Shown in pieces: positions 45,522 to 58,240 of a stretch of DNA of 64,000 nt. The notes under the pieces were generated by a model, which saw only the letters and a list, made by a program, of their open reading frames with translations, had not been told where the DNA came from and did no database searches. The DNA is from Brasenia schreberi. Its lineage: Eukaryota > Streptophyta > Magnoliopsida > Nymphaeales > Cabombaceae. The stretch covers positions 3,533,501 through 3,597,500 of the forward strand of contig JAYKKT010000037.1 of the NCBI GenBank assembly GCA_036023115.1. The letters run 5' to 3'. Each line of letters begins with the position of its first letter. Position 1 is the first letter of the stretch. The translations under genes and the position numbers were made by a program.

Positions 45522-46061
45522 CAATGTTGTAAATATTGTATCGGACCCTTAATCGTATGGGGCATCGATACACCTGTATTGTACCATATCGTATGGTATA
45601 GTACAGTATAGGTTATTTTAAATTACTTTTTTTTTTAAATCTGCAATATGTACCATATCAAGAGACAACCGATTCAACATCAAAACAAACTAATCACATG
45701 CATACATCGCTCTTTTAAACTTAAGATTGATGATTGTTAATGAATGTTGAATATATATAGGATTTTTAGAGAGAAGGGTGTTGGTTTTGAAGAGAAGAAG
45801 GGATAGACATGTAACAACAGCCAAAGAAGCTAATCTAGAAGGGTCAAAACATACCTAAACTATGTTGTTTTTTAAATATGAATTTTGAAACTTACACTGT
45901 ATGGTACGATACATGACCTCATATCACAGCATTTCGTACAATACGCCGTGATACGGTGCGATAAATATAATTTTCGATACAAGTACCTAAATCATATTGG
46001 TTCAGGTACCGATACACCTGTATCGCATATTGTATCATACGATACGATTTTTATTACATTG
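45522..46061. mobile_element. non-autonomous hAT element, 540 bp, same family as 4403-8649
   Basis: Starts CAATGTTGTAAATATTG and ends TTTTTATTACATTG, flanked by a perfect 8-bp duplication GTTGAGAG (45514-45521, 46062-46069). Subterminal GTATCG/CGATAC motifs match the 4.2 kb hAT element at 4403-8649. No coding capacity. Confidence 0.85.
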
Positions 46062-47940
46062 GTTGAGAGTTTAATGCCCCAAGGGCGTGCATATATGGTG
46101 CCTAAACTGTTCCCGTTTTGAAATTTTTTAAGAAAAACATTTGCTCAATGTAATCTAACGGTCTAACTTATGTCCTTGGATGGAACAGATGGTGCGAATC
46201 ACATGGGACATGAATAAAGTTTTGACTCCCAAAGAAACAAGTGATAGAACCAATAACTATAACCGTTCCTTAAATCCAGCTTCTCCGTGAATAGGAGATT
46301 CCCATTTAACAAATAGATTTGTCTTTCCTGTTGTTTTGCATCAACCTCACATTCCCACAGCTAGTGCACACACATACACAGACTAGTGTCCCTTAGTCTC
46401 CACACGTTCACTCACACCTGGAAGCATCCACTAACATCACCATAACTAAATGGGGAAAACTTAAATACAGTGAGTGAATTCATTATTTCAATTATTCACC
46501 AAACTAGTAATTAAGCAACACAAGCAACTAAATGCAATATATAGACTACCTACTCCAACCAGAGGTGGCACACACTTCAATGTGAATAATATTACGTACC
46601 TAAAGCATCAATTTGGACGCCAGAAAATAACAGTGTCAAAATAATTCATGCAGAAAGAAAGCAAATAAGGCTTAATTTATCTTATCCTTGTTCCGAATGG
46701 CATACAAAAAGGTTCTTGTGCATAACTTAAATCCATGAATTTAGACAGTAGAAGATTCACCTCCTAGAGGAAGCAAATCAGAGTTTGCACCAAAAACAAT
46801 AAGTAGATGCAAAGTGAATTTTGTCATACACTTGACCTTATCAAATACAGTAAGCCAAATGCATAATCTAATCATGTTTGATCTGCACAGATATAAAACG
46901 TAAATTTCGCCTTTAATTGTACAAATATTGCTTCATGTTATGACTTCATCAGCATTCATTCATTTATTATGAGTATATACGTGAAATGATGATGCTCTGA
47001 TTAGATTGGAACGTAGCTTTCAACTGGTTGGAAGAATGCTATGTATGAATGATGTCTAGAACTGTTATAGCATGAAACCATAGTCTGAAGACTCTGAACA
47101 TAAAACAGATTAGAGATATGGTAATGTTCGACCTCACATAGAGTACAAGAATCAGGGAGCGATGAAGAGCAATATTATCCTATACGGTATATAACGAGCA
47201 CTGGTACAAAAGATTGTACAGTTACTTGTGCTACCTCCCAACAAGAATACAGGGACAAATCAGTGTTTGCTGGCTCCACAAGGATCAACTACATCACAGA
47301 AGACACAAGATGACGAGAACTACTCATTTCTCTATGCTTAATAGATTAATAAGTAATGTAACCATTTCAGTGACGGAACTTCAAAAAGCACTGGTGATGG
47401 GCACCAGGGGAACTAAAACAAAGAAAAATCGTGGTGTGTTTTCAAATGCATCACCAGCTTGATTATAAAATGATATATTATTATAGCATCATTTACTACA
47501 AAAAGAAGGGGTAAAATATGGCAGAGATACAGTTCATGGACCCTACACTGCAAAAGACTTGAATATCTGTTCTTTTCACATTGGCATAAATTTTCTTTAT
47601 CAATAATCTACGTAAGGGAATGCAGATATTGATTAATTTCTGTTCCAAAAACTCCAATTATTCTTTGTTTGGGAGCCTAAAAAACAGGAGTGAAGATGGG
47701 GATACCATGAATTCCACAGACCCCCTTTTGTTTATTGCAGTTTCGAAAGATGAGAATGGTGATTCTTGCCGGATTAGACTTGCGCAGGAAAATGACTCCC
47801 ACCTCATCTCGCTCATTTCAACTATGTCCTAGGGATGCTGTTGTCACTGATTCCACCCTCTCCCACTTGTTTGAACTCCGCTTTCATCTCTTCCCTTCTC
47901 GATCTCAAATCTTGTGCCCAGAAAAAAGGCTTAGTCAAAA
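46062..47940. other. no gene recognised
   Basis: Several short open frames on both strands have no recognisable content. The stretch may include the 3' UTR of the exon at 47941. Confidence 0.4.
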
Positions 47941-48195
47941 CTAAATAGACCTAAGTTCTTCTACTTGTTGAGTAGCCAAAGCTTGGTTGATGATGAGGGG
48001 GTAGGCAAGCTCATTAACAGAGGGAAGAAGCTCAAAAAGTGCTGCACTCGCATCAAATTTTGGAACAGAGACATTGGAATCAGGTTTTAAGGCAAGTCTC
48101 CTGTTTCACAACAAAGCTACTTGGTCTTCAAGGGAGGTTATTAGCAGAAAATTATTGACAGATGATATCATCCCAAGAGTAGCGACTGAATGTTG
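47941..48195 (-). pseudogene. unidentified terminal exon with one in-frame stop
   Basis: After CTTACAG, 85 codons run in one frame to TAG: QHSVATLGMISSVNNFLLIT, SLEDQVALL, a TGA at 48108-48106, then NRRLALKPDSNVSVPKFDAS and AALFELLPSVNELAYPLIIN. Length, acceptor and the protein-like sequence on both sides of the TGA argue that this was a real last exon in which, for example, a Trp codon became TGA. I do not recognise the family, and no upstream exon was identified. Confidence 0.45.
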
Positions 48196-49224
48196 CTGTA
48201 AGATCACATGAGATTTATGGAAGAAGGGATTTTGAAATCAAAGACTCAAATAAAAAAGAATAACAGAAACGCAAACCTCCTTGCAAAATGCAGGCCTTAT
48301 CTAAACATTTCTTTTCTTTCATGATTTCTAATTCTATATTTCATACAAAGGTATCTAGTGTTTTGCTCGCCTTATGTGAGCACTCCATCAATTGGGCGGG
48401 AAGCTCCTACTTTGACACCCCTAAAGTTTGCAGTGTAAAGCAGACGAGTTCAATCTTGTTACTTTTGCATTGATGCCGTGAAGAAGGCTTTGCCTTTGAA
48501 CTCATAGGCTTTTGACTCATGAATAACCAGAGACAAGTGAAAGTCCTTTCCCGTGTTAAAAATCAAACAAACACAAGTGATGCATATTTTCTAATTCACC
48601 GCAACTCCATATATGGACCTATAGTATTTGAGTCCATTTCTTGCCAATATCACGACTAAAACTTGTCAGGACTCTGAACTGTCTAGGAGCTTCTGCAATC
48701 TCACTGAAATAGCATAGGATCTCCGCTTGCATCGACCAGGAGAAGGTAACCAAAAACCACCTCTTTAGAGTAAAAACGGCTAGTAAGACTCATGATCAAC
48801 GCCTCAGTGTGATACAAAGATAATCAACGCCTAATCATAGTAATATATACATACGTCAACTGCAACCACCTAGACCAATAAGTCACCAAGAACGGCATTC
48901 AACGAATAACACTTGTAAGTATAACATTACGAATTCCTCAATGACAATTTCCAACAGACAACCATTGAGGTTTCGGAGTAAATAGAGTGTCTAGCGCCAA
49001 AAGAACCAACATTTTCATCTTCCAAAGAAAAACCCTTAATCTTGCAACTGTGCGGACAAAAGCAGAGACAAAGAGATGACTGTATCTCATGCTAACCATT
49101 GATTTTCAAATACTTCATTGATGGCAAATTTATGTCAAACAATGAACAAAAAAGAGAAAGCATTTTCTCTCAGCCCCTGTATAAATAAAAGGAATACACT
49201 AAAGCAACGAAACTAAAAACACTA

Positions 49225-49746
<522 letters not shown>

Positions 49747-49849
49747 TTAGGGAATCTCACGGGAATAATTATCATCTATAGCGCATTTTCAGTTGGATGC
49801 CACTAACTGCTCTTTTTACAGCATTTCTATGCGGGAGCTATGGTACAAT

Positions 49850-50316
49850 ATGATTTTTAAATTATAAGTAAAAATTTTAAAAATTATAAAAGTTCTACAA
49901 TATGCAATAAAGAATTCAAAGCTAAAACAAATCAAATCACATCTGTATACCACTCTTGGCTTCATTTTGAAATTTAAGATTCATGACTATTAATAAATAT
50001 AAAAATAGATATTGAATTTTTAGAAAAAAAGGAGTTGGTCTTGAATAAAAGAAGAGTAGATATGTAAGATAGGCCAAAGGAAGCTGCACTTGAGGAGGTC
50101 TAAATATACCAAAACTTTTTAAAAACTACTATTTTTGAAACTTACATCATATCATATAATATGAGATGTATCGTGCCATAAGGTACTCATATTATGATAC
50201 GCTCTGATATAGTATGATAAATGGTGTTTTGTAATATAAATGCCTAAATCGTATCGGTTTGAGTATTAATTTATACAATACACTTATTATATCATACGAT
50301 ACAATATAATGTTTAT
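49850..50316. mobile_element. degraded non-autonomous hAT element related to 45522-46061
   Basis: The interior (GGAGTTGGTCTTGAATAAAA, ATGTAAGATAGGCCAAAG, TTTTGAAACTTACATCATAT) and the right end with CATACGATACAATATAATG parallel the 540-bp element. The terminal repeat at the right is degraded and the left end is not definable. Confidence 0.6.
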
Positions 50317-50495
50317 AACGTTAGAGCAAAATACGTCATTCTCAATTCTCAAGAAAAAAACATATTTGCTTGCTTTGTTTGGATCAGCATACTAGACGGC
50401 ACACACGTTCATTCTTCTTATTCATACGTTTTTACCGCTATTTTTCTTCTCAATTCATCGCAGTGGACCATTCCTCGTTTATATGCACGTGTGTA

Positions 50496-50530
<35 letters not shown>

Positions 50531-50758
50531 CCAATGTTTTTCTCTTTTTTCCCGTTACGGAAGGAAACCAAGAATTGTTAGTTCGGGCAGAGGATTCTGG
50601 CATTTGAAAGTTGAGAAATCTAGCGTGCAGAGGGGATTACCGATCACTCTCAGACTATGGTAGGCAAGTGAAGGGACGGAATGGTGTTAGCTGGAGCTGA
50701 TTATGAATAAGAGGCGGAGTGGTATTGGTCGGAGCAGGCTTTGGATTTGAAAACTCGT

Positions 50759-51000
50759 CCCCAGCTGGGCGGAGCGAGGCGTAGCAAGGAAGAGATGCAG
50801 TGCAGATCGGAATCGGGTTTGAGGAGAAACGGCTCTACCCATCTCGATATATATTTGTGTGTGTGTTTTGTGTCGAGAGCACAGTGTCAGCAGTCAAGAA
50901 ACTTGGCAAGCTTTCGTATATATATATATATATATATGAAACGGGTCGAGCGGTTTCACCGCATCTCTTCCTTGCTATGCCTCGCTCCGCCCAGCTGGGG
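50759..51000. repeat. 44-bp near-perfect inverted repeat around a 154-bp spacer
   Basis: Arm 1 (50759-50802) starts CCCCAGCTGGGCGGAGCGAG; arm 2 (50957-51000) is its complement with two mismatches. The arms are GC-rich in AT-rich surroundings. The spacer contains a GT tract and a (TA)n tract. Confidence 0.85.
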
Positions 51001-51464
51001 GTGTGGTGGTACCCACAGGCCGACTGGAAATCGCCATCCCTGTATCTCTGATACTAGAAATCCTCTATAAGACAACCAGCTGGTATTTATACTGTTCCCT
51101 TTCTGGCAATCATCAAACAGCAAAGCGGTTACGCTATTCCTACTCCTATGAACGAATCAGGTTAATGGGCACGGGTCGTGATCGATTCGAGTTTAACAAA
51201 ACCTAAAGCAGGATCCAAGCTTTTCTACGTGTGTGATGAGATATTTTCTACATCTCTCCCTTATTCTATACGTCACCTTATTCTTATTGTAGAGGATTAT
51301 TCTATTCCGCCTTAATCTGCATTTAAGAATTTCTCAATTCCAATTGAGCTGGCAAAGAAGAAGAGACTATGAGACAAGAAAGCTTGCCGTTTGAGACAGA
51401 TTGGCCAATTTTTTGATGTGTTTTTGAGAGTATGTAGAGTATGTCACATGACAAACTCATATGA
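51001..51464. other. no gene recognised
   Basis: Nothing convincing on either strand. Confidence 0.4.
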
Positions 51465-51465
51465 A

Positions 51466-51563
51466 CAACAACTAAGCCTTTTCCTATATTAGATATAGTC
51501 AGTTACATGAATTCTTTGTTTTCATAGAGTTTGATCATGTGTCAGACTAACATTTAACTCAAT
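51466..51563 (-). mobile_element. RTE LINE, short 3' fragment
   Basis: Plus ACAACAACTAAGCCTTTTCC is the complement of the LINE 3' end; the remainder matches the last 100 bp (ATTCTTTGTTTTCA). Possible 13-bp duplication AAACTCATATGAA / AAACTCACACGAA at 51453-51465 and 51564-51576 (11 of 13). Confidence 0.65.
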
Positions 51564-51576
51564 AAACTCACACGAA

Positions 51577-52510
51577 ACTGTTCAAAAATTAATGTGACGA
51601 GCTGTTGCGTCTTTATATTACCTAAGACAACAATGAGAACTACCTCCTCATTTAACGTTTCTCTGAAGAGGGAGAATCAAGAGACTTAGATTAATTGGCA
51701 TTTTAGTATGCAAACAAACCAATAAGACCTAGCGAAGTAGTTTGCCCAGTTTCACTTGAGCAGCTCTAAGGAAGAAGTCAGTATCTGGAGAGTGTGAAAT
51801 GATGCATGTTATTTTTTGGTTTTCTTGCGATCTCAAATGCCAAGTACAAGCAACTCAACTTTCATAAGGAAAAGAAGCTAAGAAGTTAGGAGTGAGAAAA
51901 GTATTTGATGGATCACCCAACTATCGTTTGCAATAACAGATCTAAAAACTCTTTTTGGGTGGGGCGAATAGCTCCTTGAATGGTTTCAGGTGGGCGAAAA
52001 TTATGTATTGAGCCATCTCACCATGGTCGATTTTCAAAATTTCAGGTGCACCTCGGCTCGATGTAGATCTGCCGCTGATCGTTCTCATAATTATACATGT
52101 TAGAGATACTTTCTTATTTATATAACTGATAGGGGAGCTTTCTAATACCTGCTTGCTTTTCAAAAGAAAAGGAAAGTAGCAATAGGGGAAGCAACTCTTT
52201 ATGATGCAGCGATTGACATGAAGATATACATAAGGCAAGTCAGACACTGATAGCATTCACCAAATTTGCTTATGTGAGAATAAGCAAAAAGTTAATCACT
52301 GGGAATGACCTCAAAGGTATTGGAAGGAAACAAGAATGCATAAGCTTGCTTTTTTGAGTTAAATGCTGATGTAACACAAATGAGCACAATGGCGTCTAAG
52401 GACCCGTTATCGCCTGCTTAATGTAGGACAAAGGTTTGGTTTTCGAATCAGTTTTAATGTAAATGTCATTTGTGATAGATAAGTTCAATTAGGCATAGCT
52501 GTGAATGTTT
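51577..52510. other. no gene recognised
   Basis: AT-rich; the minus-strand open frame 52256-51942 has no recognisable content. Confidence 0.4.
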
Positions 52511-52513
52511 AAG

Positions 52514-52670
52514 TCTAGACATGGCTGGTTTCAAACCATTGGTTCCAGCCATTTTGTTTTTCTGTACTTCTTTATTTTTTAAAATAAATTGTCGATTCTA
52601 GACTCAAACAAGAAGCTGTGGTTCTGAAACCGGAACCAGCCCGTTACGGTTTCAGGTTATGGGCTAACAA
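52514..52670. repeat. GGTTCC-rich fragment with TAGACATGGC end
   Basis: Left end TAGACATGGCTGGTTTCAAA resembles the MITE-like element at 38056; CCGGAACCAGCC motifs follow. Right end unclear. Confidence 0.4.
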
Positions 52671-52777
52671 GAAATGTCTATTTAAATCTATGAAAGTGGA
52701 AAGGCAGGCAGGGATTAGAAAGACCCCTATCAGTTATATAACTAACAAAAAATTATGTCTAATGTATATAATTATGG

Positions 52778-53455
52778 AATGTATGGAATGTAAGTTTGAT
52801 CATTTGGTTACCTGAAATTAAAATTGACATGCATTGCATCCCCCAAAAGGAAAGTTTTAAATACCTAGGGTCAATTTTTCAGAGTGATGGAAGAATTGAT
52901 GGAGATGCTACACATAGAATTAATGCTGGTTGGTTAAAATGGAGAGGAGCATCAGGTATTCTTTGTGATAAGAAGATACCATTAAAGTTAAAAGATAAAT
53001 ATTATAGAGCAGCAATTAGGCCTGCCATGTTTTATGGTTATGAGTGTTGGGCAGTCAATCATCAACATTTACAAAAGATGCCTGTGACAGAAATGAAAAT
53101 GTTGAGATGGATGAGTGGTCATACAAGAAAAGACCGTATACATAATGAGGTTATTAGAAACAAATTAGGAGTGGCACCAATAGAGGATAAAATGAGAGAA
53201 TATCGTTTAAGATGGTTTGGACATATAAAAATAAGATCAAAAGAAGAACATGTAAGAAGGTATGAAAAACTAAATTTAGAAAGTATTAAAACAGCTAGAG
53301 GACGACCACAAAAAGTGTTGGAAAGAAACAATAAAGAATGATCTAGCTTATTGTGAGTTAACTGCTAACATTGCAGACGATAGGGATATGTGGAAACAAA
53401 GAATCCATGTAGCCGACCCCGTCTAGTATGGGAAAAGGCTTAGTTGTTGTTGTTG
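52778..53455 (+). mobile_element. RTE LINE, 5'-truncated (678 bp)
   Basis: Starts within the post-RT region (frame 52796-53341: [57 protein letters not shown]) and ends in GGCTTAGTTGTTGTTG. Flanked by TATATAATTATGG at 52765-52777 and 53456-53468, a perfect 13-bp target-site duplication. Long open frames and tidy ends suggest one of the younger copies here. Confidence 0.9.
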
Positions 53456-53468
53456 TATATAATTATGG

Positions 53469-54348
53469 GAACCAGTTGGGAGATCCATCCAATATTTCTT
53501 ACCCCTAACTTAGCTTTTTAACTAAAGAGACTGCTAGGAAACTATATTTGTACTTAACTTTGAATATCACAACAAAACCAAAGAATAATGCTCGACATTC
53601 CAAGAATTCTTTACGGAGTCTTTCCTTAGAGCTGCTCAAATGAAACTGAGCGAACCACTTCGCTACTATTTGATTTGTTGCAAAATAAAATGCCAATCAC
53701 TCTATGTGCAGTCTCCTAATTAGGTAATATAACCGACTTATCACCTCATGGTGTAACAACTTGCTTACATTAATCTCTAAAAAGTTTCATGTGATAATAT
53801 AACTATGATATATATTATGCACATAAACTATTGAAGTCATTCTTAATAAGATGCATGTCACACTTTAAAAGTCTATGGAAGTGTCGATGCATCTCTTTAA
53901 AAAATTGTTTTGAAGACTGTGATTATTCAAGAAACATGTCATTTTATGACCAAATGTACTTTTGTCTAGAAACACTATGGTTCCTGTATCTTTTTACCTT
54001 GCTTGGACTAATGGGGTTTCACCCTAAGCCTGAAACCAGCCCGACTCAAGTTCTTGTGATATTGTAACTGGATTCGGGTTCTATTGGATAATTTCCAAAA
54101 CAATGGAAATATCTGATCATGTTATGAAAATTTATCTCTTGAAAAATGATGCGCTTATCGATGTGCACATACAATGAGAAGTTATGTATACAAGTATCGA
54201 AAAGGCATTATCACGAATAACATGGAATATAATCACTCTTCAAAATAATAGCCTCTTCACCATCTATGAGTAGATGTGTCTAACCGACATTTAGTTATGA
54301 GAAAAGAGATCGTGTGATATGAAATCATAGAATGAGAAGTTTTTGCAG
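53469..54348. other. no exon recognised
   Basis: If the GluRS exons at 54349 onward belong to a complete gene, earlier exons would be expected here; I looked on the plus strand and saw none. Confidence 0.4.
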
Positions 54349-54450
54349 GCCCTTGGGTTTTCTATGCCTTATTTTGCACACGTTCCTTTAATTCTTGCTC
54401 CTGATAAGAGTAAGCTATCAAAAAGGCACGGTGCAACATCTGTGGATCAG
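54349..54450 (+). CDS. organellar glutamyl-tRNA synthetase, exon with KLSKRHG motif
   Basis: After TTTTTGCAG, 34 codons read [20 protein letters not shown], then [14 protein letters not shown], followed by donor GTGC. KLSKRHG is the GluRS form of the class I KMSKS loop that stabilises ATP binding. Phase 0 at both ends. It is the first of four consecutive exons that join in frame. No earlier exons (HIGH region, tRNA-acceptor domain) were found upstream on this strand. Confidence 0.85.
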
Positions 54451-54590
54451 GTGCTTTGTTTTGATGCATTCAGTCATTTCCTTTAGTTGTTTTCATATTA
54501 TGTGTCTGGTCTACCCTAGGATGGTTATCAAAAGAGCATTGTTCTTTAGAGAAGTTTTTATTGTGTATCTGATAGAACAATTCATGACAG

Positions 54591-54693
54591 TTCAGGGAAA
54601 TGGGGTACCTACCAGAAGCTATGGTGAGTTATCTTGCTCTTCTGGGGTGGGGTGATGGTACAGAAAATGAATTTTTTACAGTGGACCAGCTCG
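54591..54693 (+). CDS. organellar glutamyl-tRNA synthetase, next exon, GC donor
   Basis: After [42 protein letters not shown], ending with one base of a Val codon. The exon continues the family sequence (typically YREMGYLP...[16 protein letters not shown]). The following intron begins GCTAGT, not GT. The joint CTCG|TTACTAAG restores Val-Thr-Lys, so this boundary is right and the donor is GC-type or mutated. Confidence 0.85.
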
Positions 54694-55468
54694 GCTAGTA
54701 TATTCAGGTCTCTTTTTGTTAATCGTTTGCTGCCTTGGATATCATCTTGCATTACTGGATACAAGTTTTGTACCATCTTCGGAACAACTTAAAAAAAAAA
54801 TCTCATCCATGCACTATGCTGATATTGTCTTGCTTGGAAATTTGGAACTGGTATTTGGTCTGGATTAGTTGAATCTATAGCTTGAACATAGAAGCATATG
54901 TATGCTTTAGTTTGTCTCCTGTAAGTGAGAGTTGCAAACAACTTTTGCCTTGCTACAATGAATTGACTCATTCTTTTCCTGTTAACTTCGAAATCTTGTG
55001 CTTTTCAATTATATTCCTACCAATTTTATTTGAAAGCTGGTTTTTCTTGTGCTTTCTATGAGCCTCTGAGCTTGGAAACTGCAAGACTGGGAGGTCGAGT
55101 CCATCTCTTTATTCTTTGAGGTCTTATATGCTTCTAAGGTGAATGAGGTGGAGACCGACAGTTTTGTTATTTTAGATATATGTAATCAAACTTCAATTAT
55201 TGTTACATGCATATTTTTTCCTTTTTTCTCTTGTCCTTCCCAATATTTGATGGTTTATAATCTAGAAGATGGCGAGGAGGCATGCTAATAGTGTCTCACT
55301 CTCTAAGTTCATACTTGTTCATTTTGGAAGAAACATAGTTTGGTTCACCTAGAATTTTTATTGATTCAATTAGTAAATGAAATGAATATTCAGTAATTAA
55401 GTTGAATCATGGTTCGGTTCAATAAGACAATGTTGCATTCTCATCTGATTGTGACTTGCTCTTTCCAG

Positions 55469-55532
55469 TTACTAAGTTTTCAATTAGACGTGTCAACAAA
55501 AGTGGAGCTGTATTTGATTCTGCAAAGCTGAG
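55469..55532 (+). CDS. organellar glutamyl-tRNA synthetase, third exon
   Basis: After CTCTTTCCAG: (V)TKFSIRRVNKSGAVFDSAKL, ending AG before GTATCA. It matches the conserved FSIERVNKSGAIFDSTKLRW region at the start of the anticodon-binding part. Confidence 0.85.
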
Positions 55533-56354
55533 GTATCAAATTATCTACCACCTATAGACTTAACTGGCTTCTTGTTACAGTAATTGGCTGTTCTGAACTT
55601 GTGAGATGTTCTGGAGTGAGTAATACACTGATTCAGTTACATGCATGCTGCAAGGATCTCTGCCTAGGTTGCTGTAATGGCTACTTAGTGTGATGCAACC
55701 CTTTTTCAATATTCAGAAAGAGGGAGTTGTAGAATATGCTTCTTGTTCCTCAATGGGCTTCCTTTGGTTCTCTCTCCCATTTTTTCTGAGGAGAGCACGT
55801 GGTAATGGCATAAGACTTGCCACCCAACTTTCCTGTCCCAAACAGTCAAAATCCTGTCTCGGCTCCTCTTCTGAATCTCCTCAACACTTTCTCTTTGACA
55901 TTCAGCCAAGACAGAGAGTTTCGGTAACTACAAATTGCTTATCATTTCTTTTCTTTTTAGATTCTATGCCCGATACTTCCTGTGTATGACAACAAAAGCA
56001 CATATGGGTCTGAGTTGCTCGAACTCTTTGAGCTGTTCTTTCATGAATTAGTAACACATGCCATTGATTCATTTATACAATAGGATTACCATTTTAATGG
56101 GCGGTAATGAAGTCAAATTTGGAAATAATTAAGACCAGTGCTTTTCTCGCAATACTATGCATTTTTTTGAGTTCATTTTAAATTTATACACATGCTAATC
56201 TGTTTTATATTGATTTCTATGCATTTTTTTTCGCTTCTTATGTGCATAAGTAATGGATTTGACATTGCTCTGGATTTTGAAAAAACTTTTCCACTTCTCT
56301 TATTCCATAGGCATGTTTATGACTTTGAGTGCTTTGTTGATCATCTCTACATAG

Positions 56355-56469
56355 ATGGATGAATGGCCAGCACTTGAGAGCTCTGCCCTCCAATGACTTT
56401 ATCAAGATCTTAGGAGAACGTTGGAGAACTGCTGGACTCCTCTCTGAATCTGAAGGAGAATTTGTGGAA
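56355..56469 (+). CDS. organellar glutamyl-tRNA synthetase, fourth exon
   Basis: After CTACATAG: (R)WMNGQHLRALPSNDFIKIL, GERWRTAGLLSESEGEFVE, then donor GTAAGA. The family continues with EAVELLKD; no such exon was seen between here and 64000, and a 3.7 kb LTR element lies in the presumed intron from 56656. The four exons are open and in phase, so this part looks recently functional, but the gene as seen is incomplete at both ends. Confidence 0.85.
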
Positions 56470-56655
56470 GTAAGATGTCACATGTATTCCGAATCTCACA
56501 ATTTGTTGCTTTGTGGTTTATCCTTCGGAAGGGATATATCTTAACCCCTTGAAATTAAGAGCAGATCTTGCTTTGGAGAATAGGGGAACATCTTGTATAT
56601 AAGAGAAAAATTGCATACATAATGAAAATCAACAAATGTTTGGTCGAGTAAAAGA

Positions 56656-56923
56656 TGTAAAGAAACATGTAAGTTTCTGAATCCATTTTATTGAACAAAC
56701 AAATTTATAGTAGCCACAAAAGGCTTGATTTTATTGAATACATGAGGAGAATTTATAGAGGAGAAGAGTGAGCCAACAACTGATGTGCTGGTTACGACTA
56801 TTTTACTAGGGGGCCCTAATGGCTCAAGTGGCCTTGGTGCCAAGTGGCCCTGGCTCTAGTAGGTCTATTGGGACCTGATTTAAAACACTGACTTATGAGC
56901 CCTGTTGGCACAATCCTATTACA
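56656..56923 (-). repeat. 3' LTR (268 bp)
   Basis: Plus-strand TGTAAAGAAACATG to CCTATTACA. Shorter than its partner, which has extra internal duplications; the two differ by many substitutions and indels, so the insertion is old. Confidence 0.85.
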
Positions 56924-56948
56924 TTCTAACACCTCCCCTCAAACTTAC
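56924..56948 (-). promoter_or_regulatory. polypurine tract
   Basis: Minus strand AGTTTGAGGGGAGGTGTTAG next to the 3' LTR, closely resembling the Copia PPT consensus. Confidence 0.8.
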
Positions 56949-57219
56949 GGTGTATACCATAAGTTTGTCTAATAACAAAAAAACGTGAATATGATAATGC
57001 ACAATTTTCTTTGAAACATGACCAATGAAGTATCAATACATACGTTTACTCAATTTCTAAAACCAACAAGACAATTTATGATATCTAATCCAGAAGACAA
57101 ACCAAAATCAAGACAAATAAGTTCACAAAGTTGATTTGCTCTAATTCAAGAAAGCCATTTGATAGAAAACATTGATATCATCTAAATAAGATTCTTCATT
57201 ATAACAAATAGGTTCATAA

Positions 57220-58240
57220 ATCACTACAAACTTTTGATATTATAAGGAGACCTTGATATATCAAATAAGCTTTTTAAGGTTAAGTTCAAAACCCTAGTTT
57301 TAAGGACAAACTCGAATCCAAACAAGCTTTTTAATGCAAAACTCAAAACCTTCAAATGAAACAAGTTTTTTAAGGTTAAGCTCAAAACTCGCCAAGTCAA
57401 ATAAGCTTTAAGGCTAAGCTTAAACCCGAGTTTTAAGGACAAACTCGAACACAAGCAAGTTTTTTAAGGCAAAACTCAAAACCTTTGTACATACAATTTT
57501 TAAAACTCTTAAATATCCTTTAAACTCAAAAGTGATTCTATGGTTCAAAAACTAAGACAATCCATTAAGACGATCAAAACAAGTCAAAGAAATCAACTTA
57601 ATGTTTTTCAAAAAGTCTCACAAGGTTTGTCTCACAATTCTCTTAAAACAATTTTATCAAATGCAAGCTGATCAAGATAACTAAAAGTGTTTTTGAATAT
57701 TGATTATTCTCCAACTAAAAAGTCAACAACATGAAACATTTTAATCACAAAGATTTCCAATAAAAGACAACAAACGGAGATCATAATCTTTAAATAACAA
57801 TAAGTGCATCTTCAAATATAAATTAATTTACAATAAAAGGCCGCCAACATGAAGCACCAACATGAAACATCCTAATCACAAAGATCTCCAACAAAAGGCA
57901 ACAAACGGAGATCACAAATCTTTAAATAACAATAAGTGCATCTTCAAATATAAATTAATTTACAATAAAAGGCCATCAACATGAATCACCTTAATGACAA
58001 AGGTTTTCAACAAAAAGCCAATAACTCACATCTTAGTCATACAAGTAGATGCAACTTATTGTCAACAAATATTTTTCCAATTCATTCAACAAAGTTTTAA
58101 TTCTCAAATAACAATAAGTGTATCTTCAAACATTAATTGATTTCCAACAAAAGGCCAACAACATGAAATACCTTAATTACAAAGGTCTTCAACAAAAGGC
58201 CAACAACATGGATCTCAATTATAAAGAAAGATGCAACTTA
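57220..58240. repeat. internal tandem repeats of the LTR element
   Basis: Two arrays. Units with TTTTAAGGACAAACTCGAA and AAACTCAAAACC at 57290-57480. Units of about 130 bp with AATAACAATAAGTGCATCTT and ATAAATTAATTTACAATAAA, AGGCC, at about 57750-58220, the last one diverged. The repetitive open frame 57454-57224 is a by-product. Confidence 0.7.

Noticed and set aside
48560..48730. Minus-strand stretch of ~45 open codons (TFSWSMQAEILCYFSEIAEA)
   Set aside because: No acceptor, donor or family support; could be an exon of the gene at 47941 but not shown.
57224..57454. 76-aa Leu/Lys-rich repetitive protein
   Set aside because: By-product of tandem repeats inside the LTR element.
57750..58220. 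CRISPR-like array of repeats
   Set aside because: Units are ~130 bp, few and diverged, in a plant retroelement; ordinary tandem repeats.
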